A DNA stretch of 64,000 nt, taken from Bacteroidales bacterium (GTDB taxonomy: Bacteria > Bacteroidota > Bacteroidia > Bacteroidales > FEN-979). The notes beneath the pieces were generated by a model. That model did no database searches. It was not told where the DNA came from and worked only from the letters and a program-made list of their open reading frames with translations. Where the stretch lies: contig JAQWBQ010000012.1 of the NCBI GenBank assembly GCA_028706295.1, positions 1 through 64,000 on the forward strand, given 5' to 3'. Within the stretch, counting starts at the first letter, position 1, and every line of letters starts with the position of its first letter. Shown here in pieces: positions 1 through 8,424 of this stretch. The translations under genes and the position numbers were made by a program.

Positions 1-11
1 TTTTCAGGTGG

Positions 12-629
12 TCAGATTTTCCATTCCCAGACTTTTGTGTCGGGGTTCCGTTTTTTGATCACCGCGGCCGGATTTCCGGCGACGACGGAATAGGCCGGTA
101 CATTGCGCCGTACAACGCTTCCCGCACTTACCACGGCATGTTTTCCCACTTTCACACCGGAAAGGATGACGCAGTTGGCCGCGACCCAGGCCTCATCCCC
201 GATTTCGATGGCATTACGGGTCACCCCCTGGCGGGAGATCGGCAGGGATTCATCTTCATACCTATGGTTGAGGGCCGACATCACGACATTTTGCGCGATC
301 ATGACATCGTTGCCGATCTTAACCGGTCCGATCACGGTGCATCCCAGTCCCACCCGGGTCCGGTCGCCGATAATCACATCGCCCACGCCGTTGTTGATGG
401 TGGTGAAATCCTCGATCGTGGAATCATCGCCCAGTGAAAACCGGTTGAAGGGCAGAATATCCATCCGCGCCGATCGCCGGATCAGCGAACGTTTCCCTTT
501 ATGATGGATGAACGGATTCACAAACCAGCGGACCCAAAGCCGGGGACGCGCCTGGTTCCTTGGGATCAATGCCCGGTGTACCAAGGCTTTCAGCCGGGGA
601 TTGCTTTTGATTTTAGCTGCAAACGACAT
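12..629 (-). CDS. Hexapeptide-repeat acyltransferase (WbbJ/maltose O-acetyltransferase-like)
   Basis: 205 aa protein predicted to transfer an acyl (usually acetyl) group to a sugar, in the cytoplasm. Residues about 65-195 form a left-handed beta-helix of hexapeptide repeats (VIIGDRTRVGLGC, PVKIGNDVMIAQNV, IEIGDEAWVAANC, VKVGKHAVVSAGSVV), and the end SVVAGNPAAVIKK is the usual family C-terminus. A His in SALNHRYED lies where the catalytic His of this family sits. The N-terminal 60 residues are basic and have no signal peptide. It starts at ATG 629 and ends 11 bp inside the window edge, so its downstream neighbours are unseen. It resembles the acyltransferases of the EPS locus at the other end of the window, so it may close a second polysaccharide cluster to the left; that is inference. 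Confidence 0.85.
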   Translation of the reverse strand: MSFAAKIKSNPRLKALVHRALIPRNQARPRLWVRWFVNPFIHHKGKRSLIRRSARMDILPFNRFSLGDDSTIEDFTTINNGVGDVIIGDRTRVGLGCTVIGPVKIGNDVMIAQNVVMSALNHRYEDESLPISRQGVTRNAIEIGDEAWVAANCVILSGVKVGKHAVVSAGSVVRRNVPAYSVVAGNPAAVIKKRNPDTKVWEWKI

Positions 630-827
630 GGTTATCAGAGGTATTAAGTATTCATTAGCGATGAAAGAAACTGAATTTTTCCGATCCCGGATGCGTCATA
701 GCGTTTAGAATGGAGGAGGCCTGTCAGCGGCCCTTTCCCGGGTTTGGATCTTCAGATTTCAGTAAATAAAGATAAATAAATTCTGACAATTGAATATGAC
801 ATAAGAAAATAAATCATATCTGATGGC

Positions 828-880
828 GATTGATTTGAATTTTGTTTTTAACTTTGAAATATTGGTAATCCAAATCAATC
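828..880 (+). promoter_or_regulatory. Putative promoter -7 box inside a 10-bp inverted repeat
   Basis: TAACTTTG (849-856) matches the Bacteroidota -7 consensus TAnnTTTG about 68 bp before the ATG at 924. It is flanked by a perfect inverted repeat, GATTGATTTG (828-837) and CAAATCAATC (871-880). No clear -33 TTTG was found at the usual spacing. The 294-bp gap 630-923 otherwise shows only AT-rich sequence. The minus-strand promoter of the upstream acyltransferase should also lie there but was not recognised. Confidence 0.4.
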
Positions 881-923
881 ATAAATACTTGTAATTGTTT
901 AAATTTTACCAAAAACCACACCC

Positions 924-3900
924 ATGAAAACAGGATCTACCAGTTTCATGCGCCGTATCTGCGGCGTGATTTTCCTGGCTGTAATCAGTGTTACGGCCTT
1001 TGCGCAGAATGTCCCAGAGTACATGTATTACAAATTTGATGCTCCGGGCGATCAACAGAACTATGCCAGCGCTCCCGTGGGGACAAATCCCGCGGTACTT
1101 ACAGGGATCCCGGTGAGCGGCGCCGGGCAGTTCGGAACAGCCCTGCTGGGTAACGGTCTCACTTCCACCTCCAACCGACTGAGTACAGGCTGGGCTACTG
1201 CTTTACCATCCACCGGTTGGACGATTTCGTTCTGGCTGAGCAATTTTCCTGCGACTTCATCCACTACCTATTACTACTTTGGCGACAATACTGCAGGCAG
1301 TTTCCGTTGCTTCACAGGCGGTGTTGCCGGCAATGGCAACCTCCTCCTGCGCGGCACCGGTTTCACGGATGTTCCCATCAACACGATCTCACCAGGCCCG
1401 GTCGTAATTCATCTTGTGTACACAGGATCCGAGGTCAAGGTATTTAAAAACGGAGTTCTCAGCAATTCCGTCCCGCAAAATGCCGTCACTTTTACCGGTA
1501 CCGGCACTTTCCTCGTCGGGGGATACAGCTCAAGCAACAGCATTAACTCGGGAACTCAGATGGATGAATTCAGGCTGTACAACAGGGCACTGTCGGATGC
1601 CGAAGTCGCCCAGACCTGGAACCAGCCACTACCGGTTGCAACCGGCCCCATTGTCGTGACAACCGCGGCCACTGCCATTGGCAACTCTACAGCCACCCTG
1701 AATGGTACCGTGAATGCCAACAACCAATCGACCGCTGTCACTTTTGAGTACGGACTTACCACTTCTTACGGTTCTGTCGTTGCAGGCGTCCCGGCCACCG
1801 TTACCGGTAACACGGTAACCCCGATTACGGCCAATATCTCCGGACTTATGCCCAACACTGTCTATCATTACAGAATCAAGGGGGTCAACACAGGAGGTAC
1901 TGCAAATGGCGGTGACATGACCTTCACTACCACCTTTGCACCTCCGACTGCTGTTACAACTGCCGCTACTGCCATCAATCTGACCGGCGGCACCCTTAAC
2001 GGTACCGTCAATCCCAACGGTGCAGTCACAGCCGTAACCTTCGAGTACGGAACTACCACCTCTTACGGGTCAACCGTGGTTGCAGTTCCGCCCAGTTTGA
2101 CCGGTAATACCGATCAACCGGTCAGCGCTGTCGTTTCGGGATTACCTCAGAATACACTGATCCATTATCGTGTTGTCGCCGTGAATTCGGGAGGACCCAC
2201 CAATGGCAACGACATGACCTTTACCACCGGAGGCCCGCCCACGGTCGTTACAAATCCGGCGACGAATATAACTACGACATCGGCCCAACTAAACGGAACG
2301 GTGACGGCTAACAATGTAGCCACCACGGTCACATTTGAATGGGGACTGAATACTTCGTACGGCAATGTTGTTCCTGCAGTTCCGATTACGGTTAATGGTA
2401 TCACACCAACCGCTGTTATGGCGAATATTTCAGGATTGGTAAACAACACCACTTATCATTTCAGATGTGTTGGTGTCAACGCGGGAGGTCCAGCCTATGG
2501 CGCCGACCAGTATTTCATGGCCGGTTGCCCGCCCGTCGGTCCTGCCGGACCCATCAGCGGTCCTGCAACAGTTTGTGCCGGAGTTACCGGTGTTGTCTAT
2601 TCCATTGCCCCGATCACCAATGCCACCAGTTATACCTGGACTTTACCTGCAGGAGCAGTCATCACAGCCGGTGCAGGAACGAACTCTATCACCGTCACAA
2701 TCGGAACTGCCTCAGGGAATGTGAGTGTATTCGGAACCGGCCCGTGTGGAAACGGAACGCCTTCGACACTGGCCCTCACCGTTAACCCGACTCCGGTACC
2801 GGTGATCACGGGTCCTGCCACGGTTTGCCAGGGATCGACAGGGAATGTTTATGTCACACAGACCGGGATGACTGGGTACACATGGACTGTTTCTTCTGGC
2901 GGAGCCATCACGGCTGGCGCAGGAACCGCGACAATCACGGTGAAATGGAACAATTCGGGGGCCCAGAATGTGTCGGTTACCTACACCAATGCCAACGGTT
3001 GCGCGGCAGTTGCGGTGGTCTTCCCGGTTACTGTGAATACAGCCCCGACGCCGACCATCAGCGGATTGAACGCACTGTGCGTCAACTCCGGGTACCATAC
3101 CTATACTACTGAATCCGGGTTTACCAACTACACGTGGAATGTTTCTGCGGGCGGTTCGATCGTCTGGGGAGCCGGAACCAGTTTGGTGAAAATATCCTGG
3201 AATAATGCCGGGGCACAGAATGTTACGGTCAACTATACCGGTGCCAATGGCTGTCAGGCCGGCACCCCGACGCAACTTAATGTCACCGTAAACCCGATAC
3301 CGGCAGCTGCCGGAGCCATAACGGGATTGGCAACTGTTTGTGCCGGCGTCTTAGGTGTTTCCTATTCTACCCCCGCCATCACCAATGCAACATCTTATGT
3401 GTGGACCCTCCCGACCGGGGCAACCATTGCGTCGGGCGACGGGACCAATAACATCACTGTCGACTTTGCCCCGGAGGCCGTTTCAGGCGCCATTTCAGTA
3501 ATTGGCAACAACCTGTGCGGGAATGGAGCTCCTTCGGCCGCACTGACAGTGACCGTCAACCCGTTGCCGGCCGCTGCGGGAACCATCACGGGCGCCAGCT
3601 CCGTTTGTCTGGGATCAACAGGAAACCTCTTCTCGGTTCCGGTGATTACCAATGCCACAGGGTACACTTGGACCCTCCCGACCGGCGCAACGATCACCAA
3701 CGGGCAAAATACCAATGCCATCACCGTGAGCTTCGGAGCCGGTGCGGTTTCGGGCGACATCACCGTGCGGGGTACCAATGCCTGTGGTAACGGAGCCCTG
3801 TCGGCACCTTTGGCAGTCGGCGTTTACCCGGTTCCCGTGAAACCTTCGATCACACAGAACGGTCCCATCCTGACCAGTTCGGCGATCGCCGGTAACCAGT

Positions 3901-4328
3901 GGTACTTCAGCGTGACACCCGACGGAACGGGACAACCTGTTGCAGGGGCCGTCTGGCCTTATTATGCCGCAACCCAGAGCGGGTATTACTGGATCGTGGT
4001 CACCTTGAACAGTTGCTCTTCGGTACCCTCCGATCGCGTACAAGTCATCATGACCGGTCTGAACGAGCCGGCTGGATTGCAGGTAAGCCTTTATCCCGTT
4101 CCCAATGACGGCAGGTTCAAACTTTCCGTTCAGGGAACAACCGGGGAGAAACTACAGGTCGCTGTATTTAACAACCTGGGATCAAAAATCTTTGAGTTTC
4201 CAGAACTCATGGTCGACGGAGACCTTGAACAGATGATCGATCTGAGGCCAGTACCGCCGGGAATTTATCATGTCATGATCGGAAACAGTCAGGGTACACT
4301 GATCCGTAAAATTGTGATTTCGGAATAA
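924..4328 (+). CDS. Giant T9SS-exported surface protein with LamG, Fn3-like and PKD/Ig-like repeats
   Basis: 1134 aa. It has an N-terminal signal peptide (hydrophobic to about residue 27, ending TAFAQ). A LamG/concanavalin-like domain spans about 30-232 (YKFDAPG start, MDEFRLYNRALSDAEV end, typical of bacterial LamG). Three Fn3-like repeats of about 95 aa follow (about 240-525), each with a TFEYG(L/T)TTSYG-like motif and a closing YH(Y/F)R stretch. Five PKD_6/Ig-like repeats (about 530-990) follow, each starting with an (I)(T/S)G..(T/S)(V/L)C motif and carrying a Y(T/V)W(T/N) core. The last 80 residues (LYPVPNDGRFKL to IRKIVISE) match a type A T9SS sorting domain. It is probably a cell-surface or secreted adhesin or glycan-binding protein; no catalytic domain is visible. 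It stands alone, with its own terminator at 4356. Confidence 0.9.
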   Translation: MKTGSTSFMRRICGVIFLAVISVTAFAQNVPEYMYYKFDAPGDQQNYASAPVGTNPAVLTGIPVSGAGQFGTALLGNGLTSTSNRLSTGWATALPSTGWTISFWLSNFPATSSTTYYYFGDNTAGSFRCFTGGVAGNGNLLLRGTGFTDVPINTISPGPVVIHLVYTGSEVKVFKNGVLSNSVPQNAVTFTGTGTFLVGGYSSSNSINSGTQMDEFRLYNRALSDAEVAQTWNQPLPVATGPIVVTTAATAIGNSTATLNGTVNANNQSTAVTFEYGLTTSYGSVVAGVPATVTGNTVTPITANISGLMPNTVYHYRIKGVNTGGTANGGDMTFTTTFAPPTAVTTAATAINLTGGTLNGTVNPNGAVTAVTFEYGTTTSYGSTVVAVPPSLTGNTDQPVSAVVSGLPQNTLIHYRVVAVNSGGPTNGNDMTFTTGGPPTVVTNPATNITTTSAQLNGTVTANNVATTVTFEWGLNTSYGNVVPAVPITVNGITPTAVMANISGLVNNTTYHFRCVGVNAGGPAYGADQYFMAGCPPVGPAGPISGPATVCAGVTGVVYSIAPITNATSYTWTLPAGAVITAGAGTNSITVTIGTASGNVSVFGTGPCGNGTPSTLALTVNPTPVPVITGPATVCQGSTGNVYVTQTGMTGYTWTVSSGGAITAGAGTATITVKWNNSGAQNVSVTYTNANGCAAVAVVFPVTVNTAPTPTISGLNALCVNSGYHTYTTESGFTNYTWNVSAGGSIVWGAGTSLVKISWNNAGAQNVTVNYTGANGCQAGTPTQLNVTVNPIPAAAGAITGLATVCAGVLGVSYSTPAITNATSYVWTLPTGATIASGDGTNNITVDFAPEAVSGAISVIGNNLCGNGAPSAALTVTVNPLPAAAGTITGASSVCLGSTGNLFSVPVITNATGYTWTLPTGATITNGQNTNAITVSFGAGAVSGDITVRGTNACGNGALSAPLAVGVYPVPVKPSITQNGPILTSSAIAGNQWYFSVTPDGTGQPVAGAVWPYYAATQSGYYWIVVTLNSCSSVPSDRVQVIMTGLNEPAGLQVSLYPVPNDGRFKLSVQGTTGEKLQVAVFNNLGSKIFEFPELMVDGDLEQMIDLRPVPPGIYHVMIGNSQGTLIRKIVISE

Positions 4329-4355
4329 CGCCGGGATTTTTTTCAGATGTGAAAG

Positions 4356-4390
4356 GAGGGTGGCTCTCAAAATAAGCCACCCTCTTTTTT
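4356..4390 (+). terminator. Intrinsic terminator after the giant surface protein
   Basis: A perfect 10-bp stem, GAGGGTGGCT (4356-4365) and AGCCACCCTC (4375-4384), has a 9-nt loop and is followed by six Ts. It lies 28 bp after the stop codon at 4328. Confidence 0.9.
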
Positions 4391-4554
4391 CATTGTGTGC
4401 TTTGTATTGCGGGCGAAAGTTCCCGTACGATCCGGGTTTACAGGAAGTGATAGCAATAGCAACGGTGTTCATCGCGGTTTGGAAGCCGGAGGCATATTTG
4501 AATACCTCGTTATATATGAAGAAAACAAAATAGATCAGGAGTCGGAAAATTGCG

Positions 4555-4562
4555 TAAATTTG
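4555..4562 (+). promoter_or_regulatory. Putative promoter -7 box (TAAATTTG)
   Basis: TAAATTTG fits TAnnTTTG and lies 34 bp before the ATG of the TPR kinase at 4597. No convincing -33 element precedes it. It would drive the kinase and the aminopeptidase behind it. Confidence 0.45.
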
Positions 4563-4596
4563 AACAAAAGTTGATACCGATCCTAAAACCTCCCTT

Positions 4597-6417
4597 ATGC
4601 GACATCTGGTAGCAACCCTGGTTCTGATGATGTTGCTGCTTTCGCTGCAAGCATCCCAGCCGGATTCACTGCTTATTCACAGGATGATCAACCAGGGTTC
4701 GGAATTGTACAATCACGACCGCCCTGCCGCCCTGATTGAATACGAGAAAGCGATATCTATTGCCGGGTCGTTGGGTTATTTCGACGACAGCGTTGCTATG
4801 GCCATGTACCGGGTTGCTTACGAAGACTATTACAAGGGAAATGCCGAGAACGCCATAACCAATGCCTTGAAGGCACTAAACTTTTACAAACAACGTAATA
4901 ACTACCGGGGGATGGTGAAAATGATGACCTTCGTGGGGGACATCCTGCGCGGGAACAGTTTGTATGACCAATGCTACCAATATCTTTACCAGGCCCGTAT
5001 GATAGCTCTCAAAATCGGAGACAGCAGTTTGATCGCATCGGTTTACAACCGGCTGGCAGCCTCATTGGTCGAAGGAGTGGACCTTCCATATGACTCGGCG
5101 GAAAAATTTGCAACCGGATCTCTCGCGATTGCGAACCGGTTGAAAGATGATTTGCTGGTTTACAATAACCTGAATATTCTCGGGTATCTGGAGTTGAGAA
5201 GGCAGAATTATGACAAGGCGCTTGGTTATTTCAATAAAGCGCTTCCCATCGTTACCAGGGTTTATCCCGAAGATGAACCCCTGATCCTGATCAATATTGC
5301 CCGGGTTTATGATGCTTACGCGAAACCTGAGGCGGAAACGATGAATTTGAAGGCGCTTCAGATGGCTCAGAACATGAATATTCCCAAGTATGTTGTATTG
5401 GCCTGCCTGAGCCTGGAAACGATCTATGTGAGAAAGGGTGATTATAAAAAAGCACATTACTATTCTTCCCTTTACTATTTAACCCGGTCGAACATCTATG
5501 AGCAAAAGGTACTGGTACAGCTTCAGGAATTCAATACCCGCCTGAGCGAGGAAAAACAGCGCAACGAAAATGAAGAGTTGCTTTATCAGCAGGATCTTTC
5601 GGCCAGTCGCCAGCGGACTTACATTTTGATCGGAGCCCTGTTGATCCTGCTGCTTGCAGGCGCCGCGTTTTTTATTTTGTACCAACGCAGGCAATGGAAA
5701 AAAATTGACCGGATCGCCGGACAGCTTGATCAATCGAACAAGATCCTGATGCGGTTTATTTCAATCATCGGTCATGACCTGCGATCACCGTTCAATGCCA
5801 TCCTCGGCTTCACGGATATTCTGAAAAACGACAAAGGCCTGACCCAGGAAGAGAAATCCCTTGCGTTGGATCGGCTTTACACAGTGAGCCGGAGTACCTA
5901 TAAACTGCTCGAAGAGATCCTCGAATGGTCACGTCTCCAGTCGGGATCGGTAAAACCGGTGATCAAAACATGTAATGTCACCGATCTGATATCCGAGACC
6001 ATCCAGATACTTGAACCATCGGCCATTCTGAAAAAAATCCAGCTTGAATTTGAATACCCGGATCCCCTTGAGATGAATGCCGATCCCGATATGTTGCTGA
6101 CCATCTTCCGCAATCTCATCTCCAATGCCGTAAAATTCACCCAGCCGGGCGAACGCGTCCAGATCCGGCTGGAAAAACAGGACAAGGAAGTGAGCATTAC
6201 CGTATCTGATCACGGAGTCGGGATGACGGAGGAGGAATTGGGCAAACTCTTCCGGCTGGATGAAAATTATAAGTCGAAGGGCACCGGAGGCGAGACCGGA
6301 TCGGGATTCGGATTAATTCTCTGCAAAGAATATGTCACCCTCCACAAAGGTAAACTTATTGTCACCAGCGAGAAGGGGAGCGGAAGCGCATTTACCGTCC
6401 ACCTTCCGTTAACCTGA
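4597..6417 (+). CDS. TPR-containing sensor histidine kinase
   Basis: 606 aa membrane kinase. A signal peptide (1-20) exports a helical TPR region (about 25-330; repeated A..YY.KA and Y.KAL.YF.KALP patterns). A transmembrane helix follows at about 340-362 (TYILIGALLILLLAGAAFFI). A short coiled coil leads to HisKA with the H-box IIGHDLRSPFNAILGF (phosphorylatable His393), then HATPase with N box LISNAVKFT, G1 DHGVGM and G2 GSGFGLILCKEY. No receiver or DNA-binding domain is fused, so a separate response regulator is required and none is adjacent. This layout (periplasmic TPR, one TM helix, kinase) is common in Bacteroidota, where the TPR part is thought to sense or bind a protein partner. The next gene starts 7 bp downstream, so the two are probably co-transcribed. 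Confidence 0.93.
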   Translation: MRHLVATLVLMMLLLSLQASQPDSLLIHRMINQGSELYNHDRPAALIEYEKAISIAGSLGYFDDSVAMAMYRVAYEDYYKGNAENAITNALKALNFYKQRNNYRGMVKMMTFVGDILRGNSLYDQCYQYLYQARMIALKIGDSSLIASVYNRLAASLVEGVDLPYDSAEKFATGSLAIANRLKDDLLVYNNLNILGYLELRRQNYDKALGYFNKALPIVTRVYPEDEPLILINIARVYDAYAKPEAETMNLKALQMAQNMNIPKYVVLACLSLETIYVRKGDYKKAHYYSSLYYLTRSNIYEQKVLVQLQEFNTRLSEEKQRNENEELLYQQDLSASRQRTYILIGALLILLLAGAAFFILYQRRQWKKIDRIAGQLDQSNKILMRFISIIGHDLRSPFNAILGFTDILKNDKGLTQEEKSLALDRLYTVSRSTYKLLEEILEWSRLQSGSVKPVIKTCNVTDLISETIQILEPSAILKKIQLEFEYPDPLEMNADPDMLLTIFRNLISNAVKFTQPGERVQIRLEKQDKEVSITVSDHGVGMTEEELGKLFRLDENYKSKGTGGETGSGFGLILCKEYVTLHKGKLIVTSEKGSGSAFTVHLPLT

Positions 6418-6424
6418 ACCAAAG

Positions 6425-8380
6425 ATGAAATATATTCACGGACGCTTTCCAATTTGGGTGGATCGGCATCCCGCTATCCTGAGATTTTTCCTGTTTGCAT
6501 TTTTTTTCCCTGCCATACTTTACGCCCAGATAGGCTTTGATCCCGACGATCTGGATTATATTTCAAGAGCCGACAAAGGATCACCTGCTGCGCGATACCT
6601 GACGAAAGAAAGCAGTACCGGCGCCAATTACGATGTTACCTCCTACCGCTGCCGCTGGTTTATCGATCCGGCCGTCCGGGCAATTTCAGGATCAGTCACC
6701 CTGCTTTTTAAACCGCTCGGCCCGTCGCCTGATTCCCTGACGCTCGATCTGAGTTTGGATCTGACGGTCGATTCCGTCACTTATCACGGGGGAATTGTCA
6801 CCTGGAGCCATGATGCCGGAATGATTTACATGAAGTTGCCCGTTATGCCGGCCCCGGTGGATTCGGTCACCGTGCATTACCATGGAGTACCTCCGCTGAA
6901 TGGTTCCGGATCATTTGAAACAGGCATCCACAGCGATATTCCGGTTCTCTATACCCTATCGGAACCTTATGGCGCCAGCGACTGGTGGCCCTGTAAGAAC
7001 GGGCTGACCGACAAAGCCGACTCGGTCGACCTGCTCATCGAGACGCCGGCCGGCTACACCGCGGTGGCCAACGGACTGCCGGTTTCAACAATCCGGGAGG
7101 GAGATCTATGGCGGTTTCACTGGAAACACCGTTATCCGATTGCCGCGTACCTCGTGTGCATCTGCGTCACCCGGTTTTCGGAATATCACCATACCGTTGA
7201 ATTCGGTACCGATACCCTCGATGTGCCAAACTATATCTATCCCGAGGATTCAGCCGTGGTAAGCAGCCAGACCATCCAGGTCGTTCCCATGATCCGGCTT
7301 TTCGACTCCCTGTTCGGGATCTATCCGTTTCAAAAAGAGCATTACGGACATGCCCAGTGCGGATATGGGGGCGGTATGGAACACCAGACCATGAGCTTTA
7401 TGGGCGCTTTCGGATTCGAGCTGATCGCGCACGAACTGGCCCATTCCTGGTTCGGAAATAAGATCACCTGCGGAAGCTGGACCGATATCTGGCTGAATGA
7501 AGGTTTTGCCACCTACCTGTCAGGATTGTGCTACGAGTACCTGGCTCCATCCTGGTGGAAAAGATTCCGACAGGTACGGATTCAGAAAATCGTTACCCAG
7601 CCTGGAGGATCGGTATTTTGCAGCGACACCACGAGCATCGACCGGATCTTTGACTCCAGGCTCTCTTACGCAAAAGGAGCCATGATCCTTCACCAGCTCC
7701 GGTGGATCATGGGAGATTCTGTTTTCTATGCTGCGTTGAACCGTTACCTTTCCGATACCCTTCTCGTGTACCGGTTTGCCCGGACTTCCGACCTGGTCTC
7801 GCACCTGGAAAATGCTTACGGCACCGATCTTTCCTGGTATTTCAGGGATTGGTTCACCGGTGAAGGATACCCGACGTACCACATCAACTGGTCGCAATCG
7901 GGCGATCAACTGACCTTTACCGTCAACCAGATTCAATCACATCCCTCGGTTGATTTTTTCAGGATGCTGCTACCGCTGCGGGTGAAAAATTCAGTAACCG
8001 ACACCACCATTACCGTTTGGAATGAATTTTCGGGTGAAACTTTCACCCTTACCCTGCCTTTTACCGCCGATTCGCTGCTGTTCGATCCTGACCTACAGCT
8101 GATCACGGGCGTAAACACGGTCAACGCGATCGCCGAACCGATCCGGGCAAAGGCGACGCTCCTGGCGCCGAATCCTGCACGCGACAATCTGACCGTCATC
8201 CGGAATTATGGTTCCCCGGATGCGAACTTCGAAATCTTCAGTGATGACGGCCGGAAAGTTCTTTCGGGAATAATTTCAGGCCGGGAGACGCAGATCGGGG
8301 TAGGTTTACTCCCGGCGGGTATGTACTTCATCCGGATCTGGGGTGGAGCGCAGGAATTCACGGGGAAATTTATCAGGTAA
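6425..8380 (+). CDS. Exported M1-family metallo-aminopeptidase with T9SS sorting domain
   Basis: 651 aa zinc aminopeptidase predicted to remove N-terminal residues from peptides outside the cell. A signal peptide (about 1-36, ending LYAQIG) precedes the M1 N-terminal beta domain. The catalytic domain carries the exopeptidase motif as GGGMEHQT (usual GAMEN-like position) and the zinc site HELAHSWFG with His336, His340 and, 19 residues later, Glu359 in NEGFATY. The C-terminal 85 residues (LLAPNPARDNLTV to GKFIR) form a type A T9SS sorting domain, so it is probably secreted or anchored at the cell surface. At 651 aa it lacks the long C-terminal helical domain of PepN-type enzymes. Its start is 7 bp after the TPR kinase, suggesting a shared transcript. 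Confidence 0.93.
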   Translation: MKYIHGRFPIWVDRHPAILRFFLFAFFFPAILYAQIGFDPDDLDYISRADKGSPAARYLTKESSTGANYDVTSYRCRWFIDPAVRAISGSVTLLFKPLGPSPDSLTLDLSLDLTVDSVTYHGGIVTWSHDAGMIYMKLPVMPAPVDSVTVHYHGVPPLNGSGSFETGIHSDIPVLYTLSEPYGASDWWPCKNGLTDKADSVDLLIETPAGYTAVANGLPVSTIREGDLWRFHWKHRYPIAAYLVCICVTRFSEYHHTVEFGTDTLDVPNYIYPEDSAVVSSQTIQVVPMIRLFDSLFGIYPFQKEHYGHAQCGYGGGMEHQTMSFMGAFGFELIAHELAHSWFGNKITCGSWTDIWLNEGFATYLSGLCYEYLAPSWWKRFRQVRIQKIVTQPGGSVFCSDTTSIDRIFDSRLSYAKGAMILHQLRWIMGDSVFYAALNRYLSDTLLVYRFARTSDLVSHLENAYGTDLSWYFRDWFTGEGYPTYHINWSQSGDQLTFTVNQIQSHPSVDFFRMLLPLRVKNSVTDTTITVWNEFSGETFTLTLPFTADSLLFDPDLQLITGVNTVNAIAEPIRAKATLLAPNPARDNLTVIRNYGSPDANFEIFSDDGRKVLSGIISGRETQIGVGLLPAGMYFIRIWGGAQEFTGKFIR

Positions 8381-8424
8381 GAGGGGCAGGGAGGCTCAAT
8401 CCGGCAAATTCTATGGTAAAAACT

